NCBI RefSeq assembly: GCF_013003915.1
Contig: NZ_JABAIV010000003.1
Coordinates: 62,001 to 126,000, forward strand
Source: Telluria aromaticivorans
GTDB taxonomy: Bacteria > Pseudomonadota > Gammaproteobacteria > Burkholderiales > Burkholderiaceae_D
Direction: 5' to 3'
Length of the DNA stretch: 64,000 nucleotides
The position numbers and the translations under genes are program-made. Of this stretch, positions 36,257 through 45,498 are shown one piece after another. The notes beneath the pieces are model-generated. The model ran no database searches. It saw nothing but the letters and a program-made list of their open reading frames with translations, and had not been told where the DNA came from. Position 1 is the stretch's first letter. Each line of letters starts with the position of its first letter.

Positions 36257-36604
36257 TCAGAGGATTTCCTTGACCAGCTCGTACGGCCGGCACAGGCGCG
36301 TCCCCTTCGGCGTCACCACGAAGGGCCGGTTCAGCAGGACAGGATGGGCCGCCATCGCATCGAGCAGCGCCTCGTCGCCCGTGCCCGGCGCGTCGAGCCC
36401 GAGCTCGGCAAATGCGGCTTCCTTGCTCCGGATCGCCTCGCGCACCGGCAAGCCGACGGCGGCGATCAGCTCGCGCAACTGCTCGCGCGACAGCGGGGTC
36501 GCCAGGTAGTCCACCACCTGTGGTTCGTGTCCCGCTTCGCGGATCGCCGCCAGTGCGTTGCGCGAGGTGCCGCAGCGCGCGTTATGGTAAATCGTGATGT
36601 CCAT
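36257..36604 (-). CDS. arsC: Arsenate reductase, glutaredoxin-dependent (ArsC family)
   Basis: This 115-residue thioredoxin-fold protein begins MDITIYHNARCGTSRNAL, with the catalytic Cys in the CGTSRN loop, as in plasmid R773 ArsC. It continues VVDYLATPLSREQL and LLNRPFVVTPKGTRLCRP, with the conserved Arg contacts. It reduces arsenate to arsenite with glutathione and glutaredoxin. No arsB or arsR is adjacent, so it may be a housekeeping ArsC/YfgD-type copy. An in-frame ATG at 36619 would add MGKQQ. Its stop abuts the beta-helix gene's stop. Confidence 0.9.
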   Translation of the reverse strand: MDITIYHNARCGTSRNALAAIREAGHEPQVVDYLATPLSREQLRELIAAVGLPVREAIRSKEAAFAELGLDAPGTGDEALLDAMAAHPVLLNRPFVVTPKGTRLCRPYELVKEIL

Positions 36605-36803
36605 CTGCTGTTTGCCCATGGCTGTTCAATATGAGTGGGTGGTGGCTTGCCATTTTTTCCAGCGGCATGATAACCACAGCTCATGGCGTGCACCAGCTTT
36701 TTTGCTTGTTGCCCTCCCCGCCGCACTATAGAATTCGTCGCTTATTTTTCTGCAGTAACATTGATTGTAGAAAAATAGCCTTTCGTATAGCGACGGAGAT
36801 TCG

Positions 36804-37436
36804 ATGAGCGATTACATGCTGCGCGCCGCAGACCTTCCCACCTGGAGCCAGCGGCTCGCGTTGCGCCTGCTGAACCTGGCTGGCTGGAACCTGCGTTTCA
36901 AACCGCTGCCGGGGCCGCATGGCATCGCCGTGGTCTACCCGCACACCTCGAACTGGGATTTCCCGGTTGGCCTGCTCGGCAAATGGGCCATTGGCCTGAA
37001 GTTCCGCTGGGTTGCCAAGGATTCGCTATTCCGCGGCCCGATGGGCGCGATTATGCGTTACTGGGGCGGTATCGCCGTCGACCGGCGCGCCTCGATGGGC
37101 GCCACCCGCCAGTTGACCGACACCATGCTGAAATCTGAATGGTGCTGGATCGGGATCACCCCCGAAGGCACGCGCAGCTACCGCCCGCACTGGAAGAGCG
37201 GCTTCTACCACCTCGCCACGATGGCCAAGGTGCCCCTGCTGCTGGTGTATATCGATTACCGCACCAAGGTGCTCAGCGTGGTGGATACGCTCGACCTGAC
37301 CGGCGACACCGGGCAGGACATGGCAGCCATCGCCGCCATCTACCAGGACCGCCAGGCCCTGTATCCGGACAAGGCCGCGCCCATCAAGCTCGCGCCTCCG
37401 CGCGACGCCTCGGAACCGCAGCGCCGCCGCGCCTGA
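36804..37436 (+). CDS. PlsC-like lysophospholipid/phosphate acyltransferase
   Basis: This 210-residue protein carries the acyltransferase HX4D motif (PHTSNWDFP), the block FRGPMGAIMRYWGGIAVDRR and the phosphate-binding ITPEGTRS. It lacks a clear membrane helix, so attachment would be peripheral. It transfers an acyl chain to a lysophospholipid or similar acceptor. It stands alone, with an AT-rich 5' region (36.7 kb) holding its promoter. Confidence 0.85.
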   Translation: MSDYMLRAADLPTWSQRLALRLLNLAGWNLRFKPLPGPHGIAVVYPHTSNWDFPVGLLGKWAIGLKFRWVAKDSLFRGPMGAIMRYWGGIAVDRRASMGATRQLTDTMLKSEWCWIGITPEGTRSYRPHWKSGFYHLATMAKVPLLLVYIDYRTKVLSVVDTLDLTGDTGQDMAAIAAIYQDRQALYPDKAAPIKLAPPRDASEPQRRRA

Positions 37437-37494
37437 CAGCACCCGGCAGCGCGGCCGGCTGCCTGCACGTCCCTTGGCGCGACCGGGGCACCGC

Positions 37495-39282
37495 TCAGAA
37501 GCGCACCCCAACTGCCACCGAGGCCGTATCGCGGTCGGCGGCCTGGTGGTAATCCCCGCCCCAGGTCGGCTGGTAGCCCAGCTCCGCCAGGTAGCGCTCG
37601 CGATATTCGAAACGCAGCGCCATGCTGACCGACTTGCGTCCTTCATTGAGCAGCAGGTCGCCCGACCAGCCCTTGACGTCGTGGACGAACAGCACGCTGG
37701 CGCTGGTGACCAGCTGCGGCGCCATGGCAGGCAGCCGGGCATCGGCCCGCAACCGGTAACCCCAGGAATTCGGCGTGGCATAGCCGCGCAGGCTGCACTG
37801 GCGCGCCGCATCGCCCGTATGCACCGAGCAGGCACCAAAGACCGCACCGGCCCCAAAAATGTCGGCCCGCCCATAGCGCATGACCGACGGCTCGGGCAAG
37901 CCGCGCGCATGTTTGCCGACTGCCTCGACGCTGGCCACCACCGCCATGCCGGCCAGCGTCCATTGGCCGCGCACGCCGAACTGCGCCTGCCACATCGCAT
38001 ACAGGTCGAAGCCGCGGAACAGCCCACCCGGCGGCACCGCATTGGCGCGCGCGCGCAGCAGCGAGGGCGCAGTCGCGCTCAGGAAAGGCGGCATCACGTC
38101 GCCCGGCGCCAGCATGAAGGGCACGCCGTCGCGGTAGGACAGTTCGCCGTACAGCGTTGCAGGGCCCCGTTTGTGGGACAGGGTCGCGGCGCTGATGCGC
38201 AGCCCTTCGGGATATTCGGAGTAATAAGCCTGGTTGCGGCCGTCCGGGTCGCCGGCAATCAGCGCCGGCCCATTTGGCCGGGTCGAGCGCCGCAGCCCGG
38301 GCATGGCCATGCGCCCGTTATAGCGGGCGTGGTACAGGCCGAACTCGGTGCCGGCCAGGCCGTCCGGTCGCCAGGTGAACCCTGCGCCGAATTCCTTGGC
38401 CTCGGGTTTCGGGGTCGGCAGCCGCTTCTTGAACGAACCCACCACCAGCCGCGAACGGTCGCTCACCACGGGCTGGCCCGACATGATGATGTCGCAGCCA
38501 TCCACGATGTAGTCGCTCATCGACCATATGGTGCCGCATTGGTCGAGCGCGGCTGGCCGGAAGGCGGTCTGGTAATAGGCTTCGATGGCCAGGTTGGGTG
38601 TGGGTTGGACGCGGCCGAACAGCATCGGCCGCGGCACCACGGTTTCAAGGGCGACCGGACCGGCGCGGTGCTGGCCGGGCATGTCGCGCGGATCGAGCGC
38701 TTCCAGCCCGCCGGGCGTGAGCGACTGGCTGCCCCAGCCCAGCGTCTGCTGGCCAAGGCGCAGCACCACGGGCGTTCCGCCTGGGATGAACCTGCGCTCC
38801 ACCCAGGCGTCGAGCAGGGCAACACCGGAAAAGCGCGAGAGGCGCGGCGCGCCGCTGTCCGACAGGGGCGCTCCCGCCGCATACCGGTTCGGGACATTGC
38901 CCCAGGGCCGGCCGTCATGCGACAAGCCGCGATCGTGCCAGGCTTTCACGCGCACCAGCCCGGCCCAGTCGCCCTCCTGCGCCGAGACCTCGAGCACCGC
39001 CTTGACCATGCGCGATACCGCGTCGCCCTTCGCGTAATTGGTGCTGGCGTCGTCCGCATTACCGCCGCTGCCATAGCCCGGAAGGCCGAGGGTGGCGGCG
39101 TTGACGCCGGTGAGGAGCTGCGGGTCGCGGTCCTGCACCCGATAGATATTGCCCGCCATGAGGCGGCCACTGGCCGTGATCCCGGCTGCCAGTGACGGAG
39201 CAGCGGCCGCCGCGGCAAGCGCCACGGCAATCGCTGTCCGGAGAATGGCGACACCGGTCGCCGCGGTCGCTTCTCGGGTCAT
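37495..39282 (-). CDS. DUF1302 family outer-membrane protein
   Basis: This 595-residue precursor has an Ala-rich signal peptide (IAVALAAAAAAPSLAAG). It is beta-rich with aromatic strand ends and finishes TASVAVGVRF, as outer-membrane barrels do. Blocks such as VVLRLGQQTLGWGSQSLTPGG, GLEALDPRDMPG and ELGYQPTWGGDYHQAADRD are typical of DUF1302. Such proteins usually sit next to a DUF1329 partner and an RND transporter; neither is here. Function is probably hydrophobic-compound or sterol passage (inference). Confidence 0.8.
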   Translation of the reverse strand: MTREATAATGVAILRTAIAVALAAAAAAPSLAAGITASGRLMAGNIYRVQDRDPQLLTGVNAATLGLPGYGSGGNADDASTNYAKGDAVSRMVKAVLEVSAQEGDWAGLVRVKAWHDRGLSHDGRPWGNVPNRYAAGAPLSDSGAPRLSRFSGVALLDAWVERRFIPGGTPVVLRLGQQTLGWGSQSLTPGGLEALDPRDMPGQHRAGPVALETVVPRPMLFGRVQPTPNLAIEAYYQTAFRPAALDQCGTIWSMSDYIVDGCDIIMSGQPVVSDRSRLVVGSFKKRLPTPKPEAKEFGAGFTWRPDGLAGTEFGLYHARYNGRMAMPGLRRSTRPNGPALIAGDPDGRNQAYYSEYPEGLRISAATLSHKRGPATLYGELSYRDGVPFMLAPGDVMPPFLSATAPSLLRARANAVPPGGLFRGFDLYAMWQAQFGVRGQWTLAGMAVVASVEAVGKHARGLPEPSVMRYGRADIFGAGAVFGACSVHTGDAARQCSLRGYATPNSWGYRLRADARLPAMAPQLVTSASVLFVHDVKGWSGDLLLNEGRKSVSMALRFEYRERYLAELGYQPTWGGDYHQAADRDTASVAVGVRF

Positions 39283-39403
39283 CCCTACCCTTTTTTTTTA
39301 GTACGTCGTGTGCGCCGTGCGGCTGTCAGCTCGCCGCATCGTCAATACGCATCGAAGGAATCCTAGAGGCGGGGATGATTCCGGTCAACAAAAGAATGCG
39401 CGA

Positions 39404-39559
39404 TCAGCGCGTTTTATGCCGCCGGAATAGGCGTTTCCAGAACACGATTTCGAACAGGATACCGCCCACAATCAACAGTACCGCGTCGTCGCGCAGGCCG
39501 AAGAACCACAGGGTGGCGGCGGCGGCGAGAAAGGCCAGGGTCAGCAGGTGGTGGCGCAT
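39404..39559 (-). CDS. Small two-helix membrane protein
   Basis: This 51-residue protein begins MRHHLLTLAFLAAAATLWFFG, has a second hydrophobic stretch (AVLLIVGGILFEIVFW) and a basic tail (KRLFRRHKTR). The ATG at 39559 has a GGAGAC site, better than the earlier in-frame start at 39586. Not recognised as a named family. Confidence 0.6.
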   Translation of the reverse strand: MRHHLLTLAFLAAAATLWFFGLRDDAVLLIVGGILFEIVFWKRLFRRHKTR

Positions 39560-39610
39560 CGTAGTCTCCGGTAAGTACAGGAACATTATCAGGCAGGAAT
39601 TAGAACAGCC

Positions 39611-41242
39611 TTAGCAGGCAAGCTCATCCCACGCCATTGCTGCGCTCAGGAACAAGCGTCCGTTCAAGGCCTGCAGCAGGCTGCTCTGCTTGAGGCGATC
39701 CATTACCGGCCCCTTGACCTCGGCCAGGTGCAGCAGCACGCCACGCTGGCTCAGCGAGGTATTCAGTTCGCCCAGCCCGAACAGCGCCGAGGTATCGATC
39801 GAGTTCACCGCCGACAGCACCAGTACCAGGTGGCGCGTGCCGGCATGCGCCTTCAGCTCGTCCTCGATGCGCTCGTTCACCGCTTCGACGTTCCCGAAGA
39901 ACAGGCCGGCATCCACGCGCAGCATCAGCAGGCCCGGTGCGGTCTCGGTTGAATAACGGTCGACGTTGCGGAAATGCTCGCTGCCGGCAATCCGCCCCAG
40001 CACCGCGATGTGCGGGCGGCTGGCGCGCCAGATCAGGGCGCCCATCGAGAGCGCCACGCCCACAACCACGCCGGCCTCGACGCCGAGCACCAGCACCCCG
40101 GCGGCAGTCGCCAGCAGCGCGGCCGCGTCGGCGCGGTCATAGCGCCAGGCCGTGTGGAGTAGCGAGAGGTCGAGCATGCCAAGTACCGCGACGATGATGG
40201 TCGCCGCCAACGCAGGAAGCGGCAGCAGTGCCAGCCAGCCGGTCGGCGCCACCAGCGCCAGCGCCAGCAGCGCTGCGGTAATGATGCTCGCCAGCTGGCT
40301 GTTGGCGCCGGCCGCGAAATTCACCGCCGAGCGCGAGATGCTGCCGGTGACCGGAAAGCCACCCGACAGCGCGCTGCCGATGTTGGCCGCGCCCAGTCCC
40401 ACCAGTTCGCGGTTGCTGCCCAGCTTTTCGCCGCGCTTGAGCGCCAGCGCCTGGGCGCCCGACATGCTGATCAGGAAAACCATGAAGCCGACCAGCAGCG
40501 CCGGCTGCAGCAAGGGCTGCCAGTGCGCGCTTGACGTTGCCAAGTTCAGGCCGGGCAGCCCCGCCGGCACTGCGCCCGTGGTGGCCACGCCGCGTGCATC
40601 GAGCCCCATGGCGGCGACCAGGATCGTGGCGCCGATCACGACCACCATCGGCGCCAGCTTGCTGCCGATGTCGGCGGCGACCGGCGACAGTCCGGTGCGG
40701 CGCAGGGTCCCGGCCATCCAGCTGCGCGCCCACAGCAGCAGCGCCAGCGCGCCCAGGCCCATCGCGGCGCTCGGCCAGTGCACCGCAGGCGGCATGCCGC
40801 CCAGCAGCGGACGCACCTGTCCCCAGGCGATCAGGATCGCCGAGCCGATGGTGAAGCCGCTCATCACGGGACGGGAAAAGAAGTTGGCGACGAAGCCGAT
40901 GCGCAGCAGGCCGCAGGCCAGCAATACCGCGCCTGACAGCAAGGCCAGCTGCGCGGCCAGCACGCCGTACAGCGCGCTGCCGGGGAGCGCCAGCGGCGCC
41001 AGCGCGGATGCCACCATGAGCGAAGTGATCGCCATCGGCCCGACCGATTGCGTGCTGCTGGTGCCGAACAGCGCATACAGCAGCGGCGGCACGATGCTCG
41101 CGTAGATGCCGGCCACCGGCGGCAGTCCGGCCACCAGCGCATAGGCCATGCCCTGCGGGATCATCATCATCGCCACGACGATGCCGGCGCTGATGTCGCC
41201 GGGCAGCATGGCGCGCCGGTAGTGCTGCAACCAGGAGAGCAT
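39611..41242 (-). CDS. SulP-family anion transporter with STAS domain
   Basis: This is a 543-residue inner-membrane protein. The SulP signature region is at the start (GDISAGIVVAMMMIPQGMAYALVAGLPPVAGIYASIVPPLLYALFG), with multiple hydrophobic helices. The C-terminal STAS domain at about 430-535 has TRHLVLVLSAVNSIDTSALFGLGEL. It imports sulfate, bicarbonate or a dicarboxylate; no carbonic anhydrase or cys gene is adjacent to decide. Confidence 0.92.
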   Translation of the reverse strand: MLSWLQHYRRAMLPGDISAGIVVAMMMIPQGMAYALVAGLPPVAGIYASIVPPLLYALFGTSSTQSVGPMAITSLMVASALAPLALPGSALYGVLAAQLALLSGAVLLACGLLRIGFVANFFSRPVMSGFTIGSAILIAWGQVRPLLGGMPPAVHWPSAAMGLGALALLLWARSWMAGTLRRTGLSPVAADIGSKLAPMVVVIGATILVAAMGLDARGVATTGAVPAGLPGLNLATSSAHWQPLLQPALLVGFMVFLISMSGAQALALKRGEKLGSNRELVGLGAANIGSALSGGFPVTGSISRSAVNFAAGANSQLASIITAALLALALVAPTGWLALLPLPALAATIIVAVLGMLDLSLLHTAWRYDRADAAALLATAAGVLVLGVEAGVVVGVALSMGALIWRASRPHIAVLGRIAGSEHFRNVDRYSTETAPGLLMLRVDAGLFFGNVEAVNERIEDELKAHAGTRHLVLVLSAVNSIDTSALFGLGELNTSLSQRGVLLHLAEVKGPVMDRLKQSSLLQALNGRLFLSAAMAWDELAC

Positions 41243-41301
41243 GGGTATTGCCTGAAAGAAAAGCCGCTAGCCTACCACAGGGCCAGCCGGCGATGAGCGC
41301 C

Positions 41302-42771
41302 TTACTGCATGGCCAGTTCGACGCAGTTGCGCCCCGCCCGCTTGGCGCGCGCCAGCGCCGCATTCACCCGCACCGCCAGCGAATCGCCCGATTCGGTTTC
41401 GCCCAACTGGGCCACGCCGAGGCTGACCGTGACGTGGTCGCAGCCGGGGATCTCGGCCGCTTCGATCGCGGCGCGCAGCTTCTCGGCCATCTTGAGGCCG
41501 TCGATCGCGCTGGTATGGGGCGCGATCACCTGGAATTCCTCGCCGCCCGAGCGCACCAGCACGTCGCTCGAACGCAGCAGGCTGCGCGCGGTATCGGCCA
41601 CCACCCGCAAGGCCATGTCGCCCACCGGATGGCCGAAGCTGTCGTTGATGGCGCGGAAACGGTCGATGTCGAAGGCGATCAGGGCCAGCGGCAGGCGGTA
41701 GCGGCGCGCGCGCTTGATCTCCTGTTCCATCAGGTATTCGCCATGGCGCCGGTTGGCCACGTTGGTCAATGCGTCGGTGGTTGCCAGGTGGGTTACCCGC
41801 CCCAGCAGCTCTTCGCTTTCGCGCATCAGGTCCGCCATGCGCAGGCCGAAGGCGGCCAGCTGCGCCAGGTCGTCGCAGGCCGTGAGCTGGGCGCGCGAGA
41901 ACGGCCGCGCGTGATCGAAGAGCAGGCACAGGGCGCCGCGCGGCGCGCCGGGGCCGGGCGCCGGGATCGGCAGCCCGAGCACCATCTGCACGCCCTGCTC
42001 GCGCAATACCGCGGCCAGGGCCGGCTCGCCGGCTTTGTCGAGCGCGTCGAGCAGGGCCGCCTCGCCGCTGCTTGCTGCCAGCAGTCCAGGGAAGGCATGG
42101 CGCAGCGGCGACTGCAGCAGGCGCTCGCGGCGCTGCAGGACGGCGGCCAGGTCCAGGCCCGGTTTGCCGTGCTGGGCATCGAGGCGCAGGTCGCCGCCTT
42201 CGTGCAGCCCGAATACTGCCGCATGCACCAGGCCTGGCCAGCGCAACAATGCCGCGCACAGGCGCTCGGCAAAGCGGATGCCGTCGTCGGCCTCTTGCAG
42301 CGCCGCCTGCGCTTCGGTGCGCACCGCCAGCAGGGCTGCCAGTTCGGCTTCTGCCGCGGTCGGCTCGAGCGGCGCCTCAAATCCTGCCTGCAGGCGTGCT
42401 TCGACCTGCCGCCGGGTCTCGTCCGCCGGAAGCGGGCCGATGACATAGTCCAGTGGCCCGTGCTGCATCAGCGCCGGCAGCCAGCGCGCATTCGTGAATG
42501 GGCACAGGACCAGTACCGGCGCCCCATTGCGGGAAGCGACGAGCTCGCCCAGCGCTGGCAGGTCGATGCCCAGCTCGAAGCGTTCCAGGTCGAGCACCAG
42601 CACCGCGCTTGGTCCCTGCGCCAGCATGGCGGCGGCCTGCTCGGCGCCATCGGCCACGCGCAGGCCGTCGAACAGGGCAGCACAGGCATGCTGGAAATCC
42701 GCACGGCGCTGGCCGACCGGATTGACGTACAGGCCGGTTGGAGGGACGGGCGCGCTTTCCTGCTGAGACAT
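41302..42771 (-). CDS. Diguanylate cyclase (receiver-like, GAF, GGDEF)
   Basis: This 489-residue cytoplasmic protein has a receiver-like N-terminus (about 20-140; SAVLVLDLERFELG) that seems degenerate. A GAF-like sensor spans about 170-320. A GGDEF domain at about 335-488 has the active site GGEEF near 409 and an intact inhibitory I-site RSSD exactly five residues before it, plus the metal-binding FDIDRFRAINDSFGHPVGD. It should make cyclic di-GMP and be product-inhibited. The start at 42771 is the ATG giving MSQQESAP. Confidence 0.88.
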   Translation of the reverse strand: MSQQESAPVPPTGLYVNPVGQRRADFQHACAALFDGLRVADGAEQAAAMLAQGPSAVLVLDLERFELGIDLPALGELVASRNGAPVLVLCPFTNARWLPALMQHGPLDYVIGPLPADETRRQVEARLQAGFEAPLEPTAAEAELAALLAVRTEAQAALQEADDGIRFAERLCAALLRWPGLVHAAVFGLHEGGDLRLDAQHGKPGLDLAAVLQRRERLLQSPLRHAFPGLLAASSGEAALLDALDKAGEPALAAVLREQGVQMVLGLPIPAPGPGAPRGALCLLFDHARPFSRAQLTACDDLAQLAAFGLRMADLMRESEELLGRVTHLATTDALTNVANRRHGEYLMEQEIKRARRYRLPLALIAFDIDRFRAINDSFGHPVGDMALRVVADTARSLLRSSDVLVRSGGEEFQVIAPHTSAIDGLKMAEKLRAAIEAAEIPGCDHVTVSLGVAQLGETESGDSLAVRVNAALARAKRAGRNCVELAMQ

Positions 42772-42931
42772 CGTTTTCTCCCTGATAATTGTTACAGAAC
42801 GCTGGCAAGTTTGCCATAAAGCCACCCGGCCCGATAGCGGATTTGTCCGTGAATGTACGTGAGCGCACGGTCGCCACAGGCTCCGGGCCCCGATACTCAT
42901 GCGGTTGATTGAACGTTCATGGGAGCATGTG

Positions 42932-43921
42932 ATGGCAAATCAGGACGAAGCGGGGAACAAAGCGGCAAACAAAGTGGCGGACAAGCAGAAAACGATCCAG
43001 CAGCAGCAGGACCAGAAGGACGCCAAGACTCAGAAGCAGGAAAGCGACGAGGCCGTGCAGACCGGTGTCGACCAGCCGGCCCCGCCATTCCCCCAGCAGC
43101 ACCTTGCCAAACCCGGCATCGAAGCCGAGATGGAGCTGAAACCGAAGTTCATGGCCGAGCAGTACAAGGGCAGCGGCAAGCTCGAAGGCCAGGCCGCAAT
43201 TGTCACCGGCGCCGACTCGGGCATCGGCCGCGCGGTCGCCGTGCTGTTCGCGCGCGAAGGCGCCGACGTCGCGGTGATGTACCTGAACGAGCACGAAGAC
43301 GCCGAAGAGACCAAACGCTGCATCGAGGCCGAGGGCCGGCGCTGCATTACCATCCCCGGCGACGTCAAGGACCCGGCCTTCTGCAAAGACGCGGTGGCCA
43401 AGGTCGTGGCCGGGTTCGGGCGCCTGGACGTGCTGGTGAATAACGCCGCCTTCCAGGAGCATGCCGGCTCGCTGCTCGACATCACCGACGAGCGCCTGGA
43501 CGAGACCTTCCGCACCAATATCTACGGATACTTCCACATGGCGCGCGCCGCCCTGCCGCACCTGAAGCGCGGGGCCGCGATCGTCAATACCGGCTCGGTG
43601 ACCGGCCTGAAAGGCTCGGGCAAGCTGCTCGACTATTCGAGCACCAAGGGCGCGATCCACGCCTTCACCATGTCGCTGGCGGCCAGCCTGATCGAACAGG
43701 GCATCCGCGTGAATGCGGTGGCCCCGGGCCCGGTATGGACGCCGCTGAACCCGGCCGACCAATCGCCCGACAAGATCAAGGAGTTCGGCGCCAGCACCAC
43801 CTACAAGCGCCCGGCCCAGCCGGAAGAACTCTCGCCGGCCTATGTGTTCCTGGCCTCCAGCGTGTGCTCGGGCTATATCACGGGCATCGTCCTGCCGGTC
43901 ACCGGCGTGGTCGGCGAGTAG
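42932..43921 (+). CDS. Short-chain dehydrogenase/reductase (YghA/YhdF-like)
   Basis: This 329-residue protein has a Rossmann site (AAIVTGADSGIGRAVAVLFAREG), VLVNNAAFQEH, and the catalytic Ser with YSSTKGAIH (Tyr/Lys), then VNAVAPGPVWTPLNP. It has a 45-residue Gln/Lys/Asp-rich N-terminal tail (NKVADKQKTIQQQQDQKDAKT) as in stress-associated SDRs. It reduces or oxidises a sugar, aldehyde or alcohol with NAD(P). The Ku gene follows after 29 bases, so the two may be cotranscribed in a stress regulon (inference). Confidence 0.88.
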   Translation: MANQDEAGNKAANKVADKQKTIQQQQDQKDAKTQKQESDEAVQTGVDQPAPPFPQQHLAKPGIEAEMELKPKFMAEQYKGSGKLEGQAAIVTGADSGIGRAVAVLFAREGADVAVMYLNEHEDAEETKRCIEAEGRRCITIPGDVKDPAFCKDAVAKVVAGFGRLDVLVNNAAFQEHAGSLLDITDERLDETFRTNIYGYFHMARAALPHLKRGAAIVNTGSVTGLKGSGKLLDYSSTKGAIHAFTMSLAASLIEQGIRVNAVAPGPVWTPLNPADQSPDKIKEFGASTTYKRPAQPEELSPAYVFLASSVCSGYITGIVLPVTGVVGE

Positions 43922-43950
43922 CGCGAAAAAAACCAATAAGGAGAACCGCT

Positions 43951-45012
43951 ATGCCGCGCAGCATGTGGAAAGGTGCGATCAGCTTCGGGCTGGTGCACAT
44001 CCCCGTCGACATGTACCCCGCCGTCGCCAACAAGGGCCTCGACCTCACCATGCTCGACCGCCGCGATTTCTCGCCGGTGGGTTTCAAGCGCTACAACAAG
44101 GGCAACAACAAGGAAGTCTCCTGGGACGACATCGTCAAGGGCTACGAATACTCCAGCGGCGAGTATGTGGTGCTGTCCGACGAAGACCTGCGGCGCGCCA
44201 ATCCGGAAGCAACCCAGAGCATCGACATCGTCGGCTTCGTCGACGCCGAGGACGTCTCGCTCCTGTATTTCGAGCAGCCCTATTACCTCGCGCCCGGCAA
44301 GGGCGGCGACAAGGTCTACGCCCTGCTGCGCGAAACCCTGCGCAAGGCCGGCAAGATCGGCATCGCGCGCGTCGTCATCCGCGTCAAGCAGCACCTGTGC
44401 GCGCTGGTCTGCGTGGGCGACACCATTGTCCTCAACACCCTGCGCTATGCCGACGAGATCCGCGATTCGGGCGAGCTCAAGATCCCGTCCGCGGGCGACA
44501 AGAAGGCCGCCGTCACCGACAAGGAACTCAAGATGGCAATGGCCCTGGTGCAGGGCATGGCGGAGGACTGGGACCCGGAGGAATACCACGACACCTACCG
44601 CGAAGACATCATGGCGCTGATCGAAATGAAGGTGAAGGCGCACCAGACCAAGACCATCACCATGCCCGAGCCGGGCGAGAAGAAGCGCGAGACCGGCAAG
44701 GTCATCGACCTGGTGTCGCTGCTGCAGGCCAGCCTGGGCAAGAAGCCCTCGAAGGCCGCCGCGGACGATGACGACGAACCGCCGCCGCCAAAGAAGCGCA
44801 AGGCGCCCGCCGAAGACGACGACGAGGAAGAGGCGCCGGCCCCGCGCGCACGCAAGACGCCCGGCCACAGCATCGACCGGGTCGCGGCCAGCGGCGCCGC
44901 ACCCAAGCGTTCGAGTGCGAAAGTGGCCGCCAAGCCGGCAGCAAAAAAGACGGCCGCCAAGTCGGCCGGCGCACCATCGACGGCGCCCGCGCGCCGCAAG
45001 AAGGCAGCCTGA
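43951..45012 (+). CDS. ku: Non-homologous end-joining protein Ku
   Basis: This 353-residue Ku70/80-like core (MWKGAISFGLVHIPV, LSDEDLRRA, QPYYLAPGKGGDKVYALLRETL, TIVLNTLRYADEIR) forms a DNA-end ring that recruits LigD. The roughly 95-residue C-terminal tail is low-complexity: an acidic run (ADDDDEPPPPKKRK) and then Lys/Ala/Ser repeats like histone H1. Such extended tails in other bacterial Ku proteins aid DNA binding and threading. It has an AAGGAGAA ribosome site. ligD lies 3 kb downstream on the opposite strand. Confidence 0.97.
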   Translation: MPRSMWKGAISFGLVHIPVDMYPAVANKGLDLTMLDRRDFSPVGFKRYNKGNNKEVSWDDIVKGYEYSSGEYVVLSDEDLRRANPEATQSIDIVGFVDAEDVSLLYFEQPYYLAPGKGGDKVYALLRETLRKAGKIGIARVVIRVKQHLCALVCVGDTIVLNTLRYADEIRDSGELKIPSAGDKKAAVTDKELKMAMALVQGMAEDWDPEEYHDTYREDIMALIEMKVKAHQTKTITMPEPGEKKRETGKVIDLVSLLQASLGKKPSKAAADDDDEPPPPKKRKAPAEDDDEEEAPAPRARKTPGHSIDRVAASGAAPKRSSAKVAAKPAAKKTAAKSAGAPSTAPARRKKAA

Positions 45013-45015
45013 CGG

Positions 45016-45249
45016 ATGGATGAATTCATCGACTTCCTCCAATGGCCGGCAATGCTGGTCACCCTGTTTGCTGCCTACCTGATCGGCTCCCAGCGCGCCG
45101 AGCGCCGCGTGTTCGGCTTCTGCATGTTCATCCTCAGTAACCTGCTGTGGATCGCCTGGGGCTGGCACGACGAAGCCTGGGCGCTGATCGCGCTGCAGGT
45201 GGCCCTGATGGTGACCAACGTGCGCGGCATCTTCAAGAACGAGTCCTGA
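45016..45249 (+). CDS. Small two-helix membrane protein downstream of ku
   Basis: This 77-residue protein starts 3 bases after the ku stop. It has helices MLVTLFAAYLIGS and FGFCMFILSNLLWIAWGW, then LIALQVALMVTNVRGIFKN. The C-terminal pattern resembles small inner-membrane proteins of the PnuC-like or nicotinamide-type two/three-helix class, but no firm family is claimed. The spacing argues for coexpression with ku. Confidence 0.7.
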   Translation: MDEFIDFLQWPAMLVTLFAAYLIGSQRAERRVFGFCMFILSNLLWIAWGWHDEAWALIALQVALMVTNVRGIFKNES

Positions 45250-45498
45250 AGCGCCAGCCCGCCTGGACGAAACCCGGGGTACCCGGCGCTTCGCTACCAA
45301 GAGTGCGACACCGGCGCCGGCGCTATGGTAGAGTTTGCTCGACCGTAGCGCCGGCTGCTTCACCTGCCGGTTTCATGGCTGCTGCTCCCGCGGCGCAGGG
45401 CCAGGTGAGCCTTCGCCAACCGCCTGCACGCAGGTCCGGCACCGGGCAAGCAGCCAGGCGTGCAATCCAGCCGTTCCTCCACACTAGATGAGGTTCCC

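Noticed and set aside
36257-36604. Arsenic-resistance operon
   Set aside because: Only a lone ArsC-type gene is present. The ArsR-family gene at 28.5 kb is far away and lacks the arsenic-binding motif.
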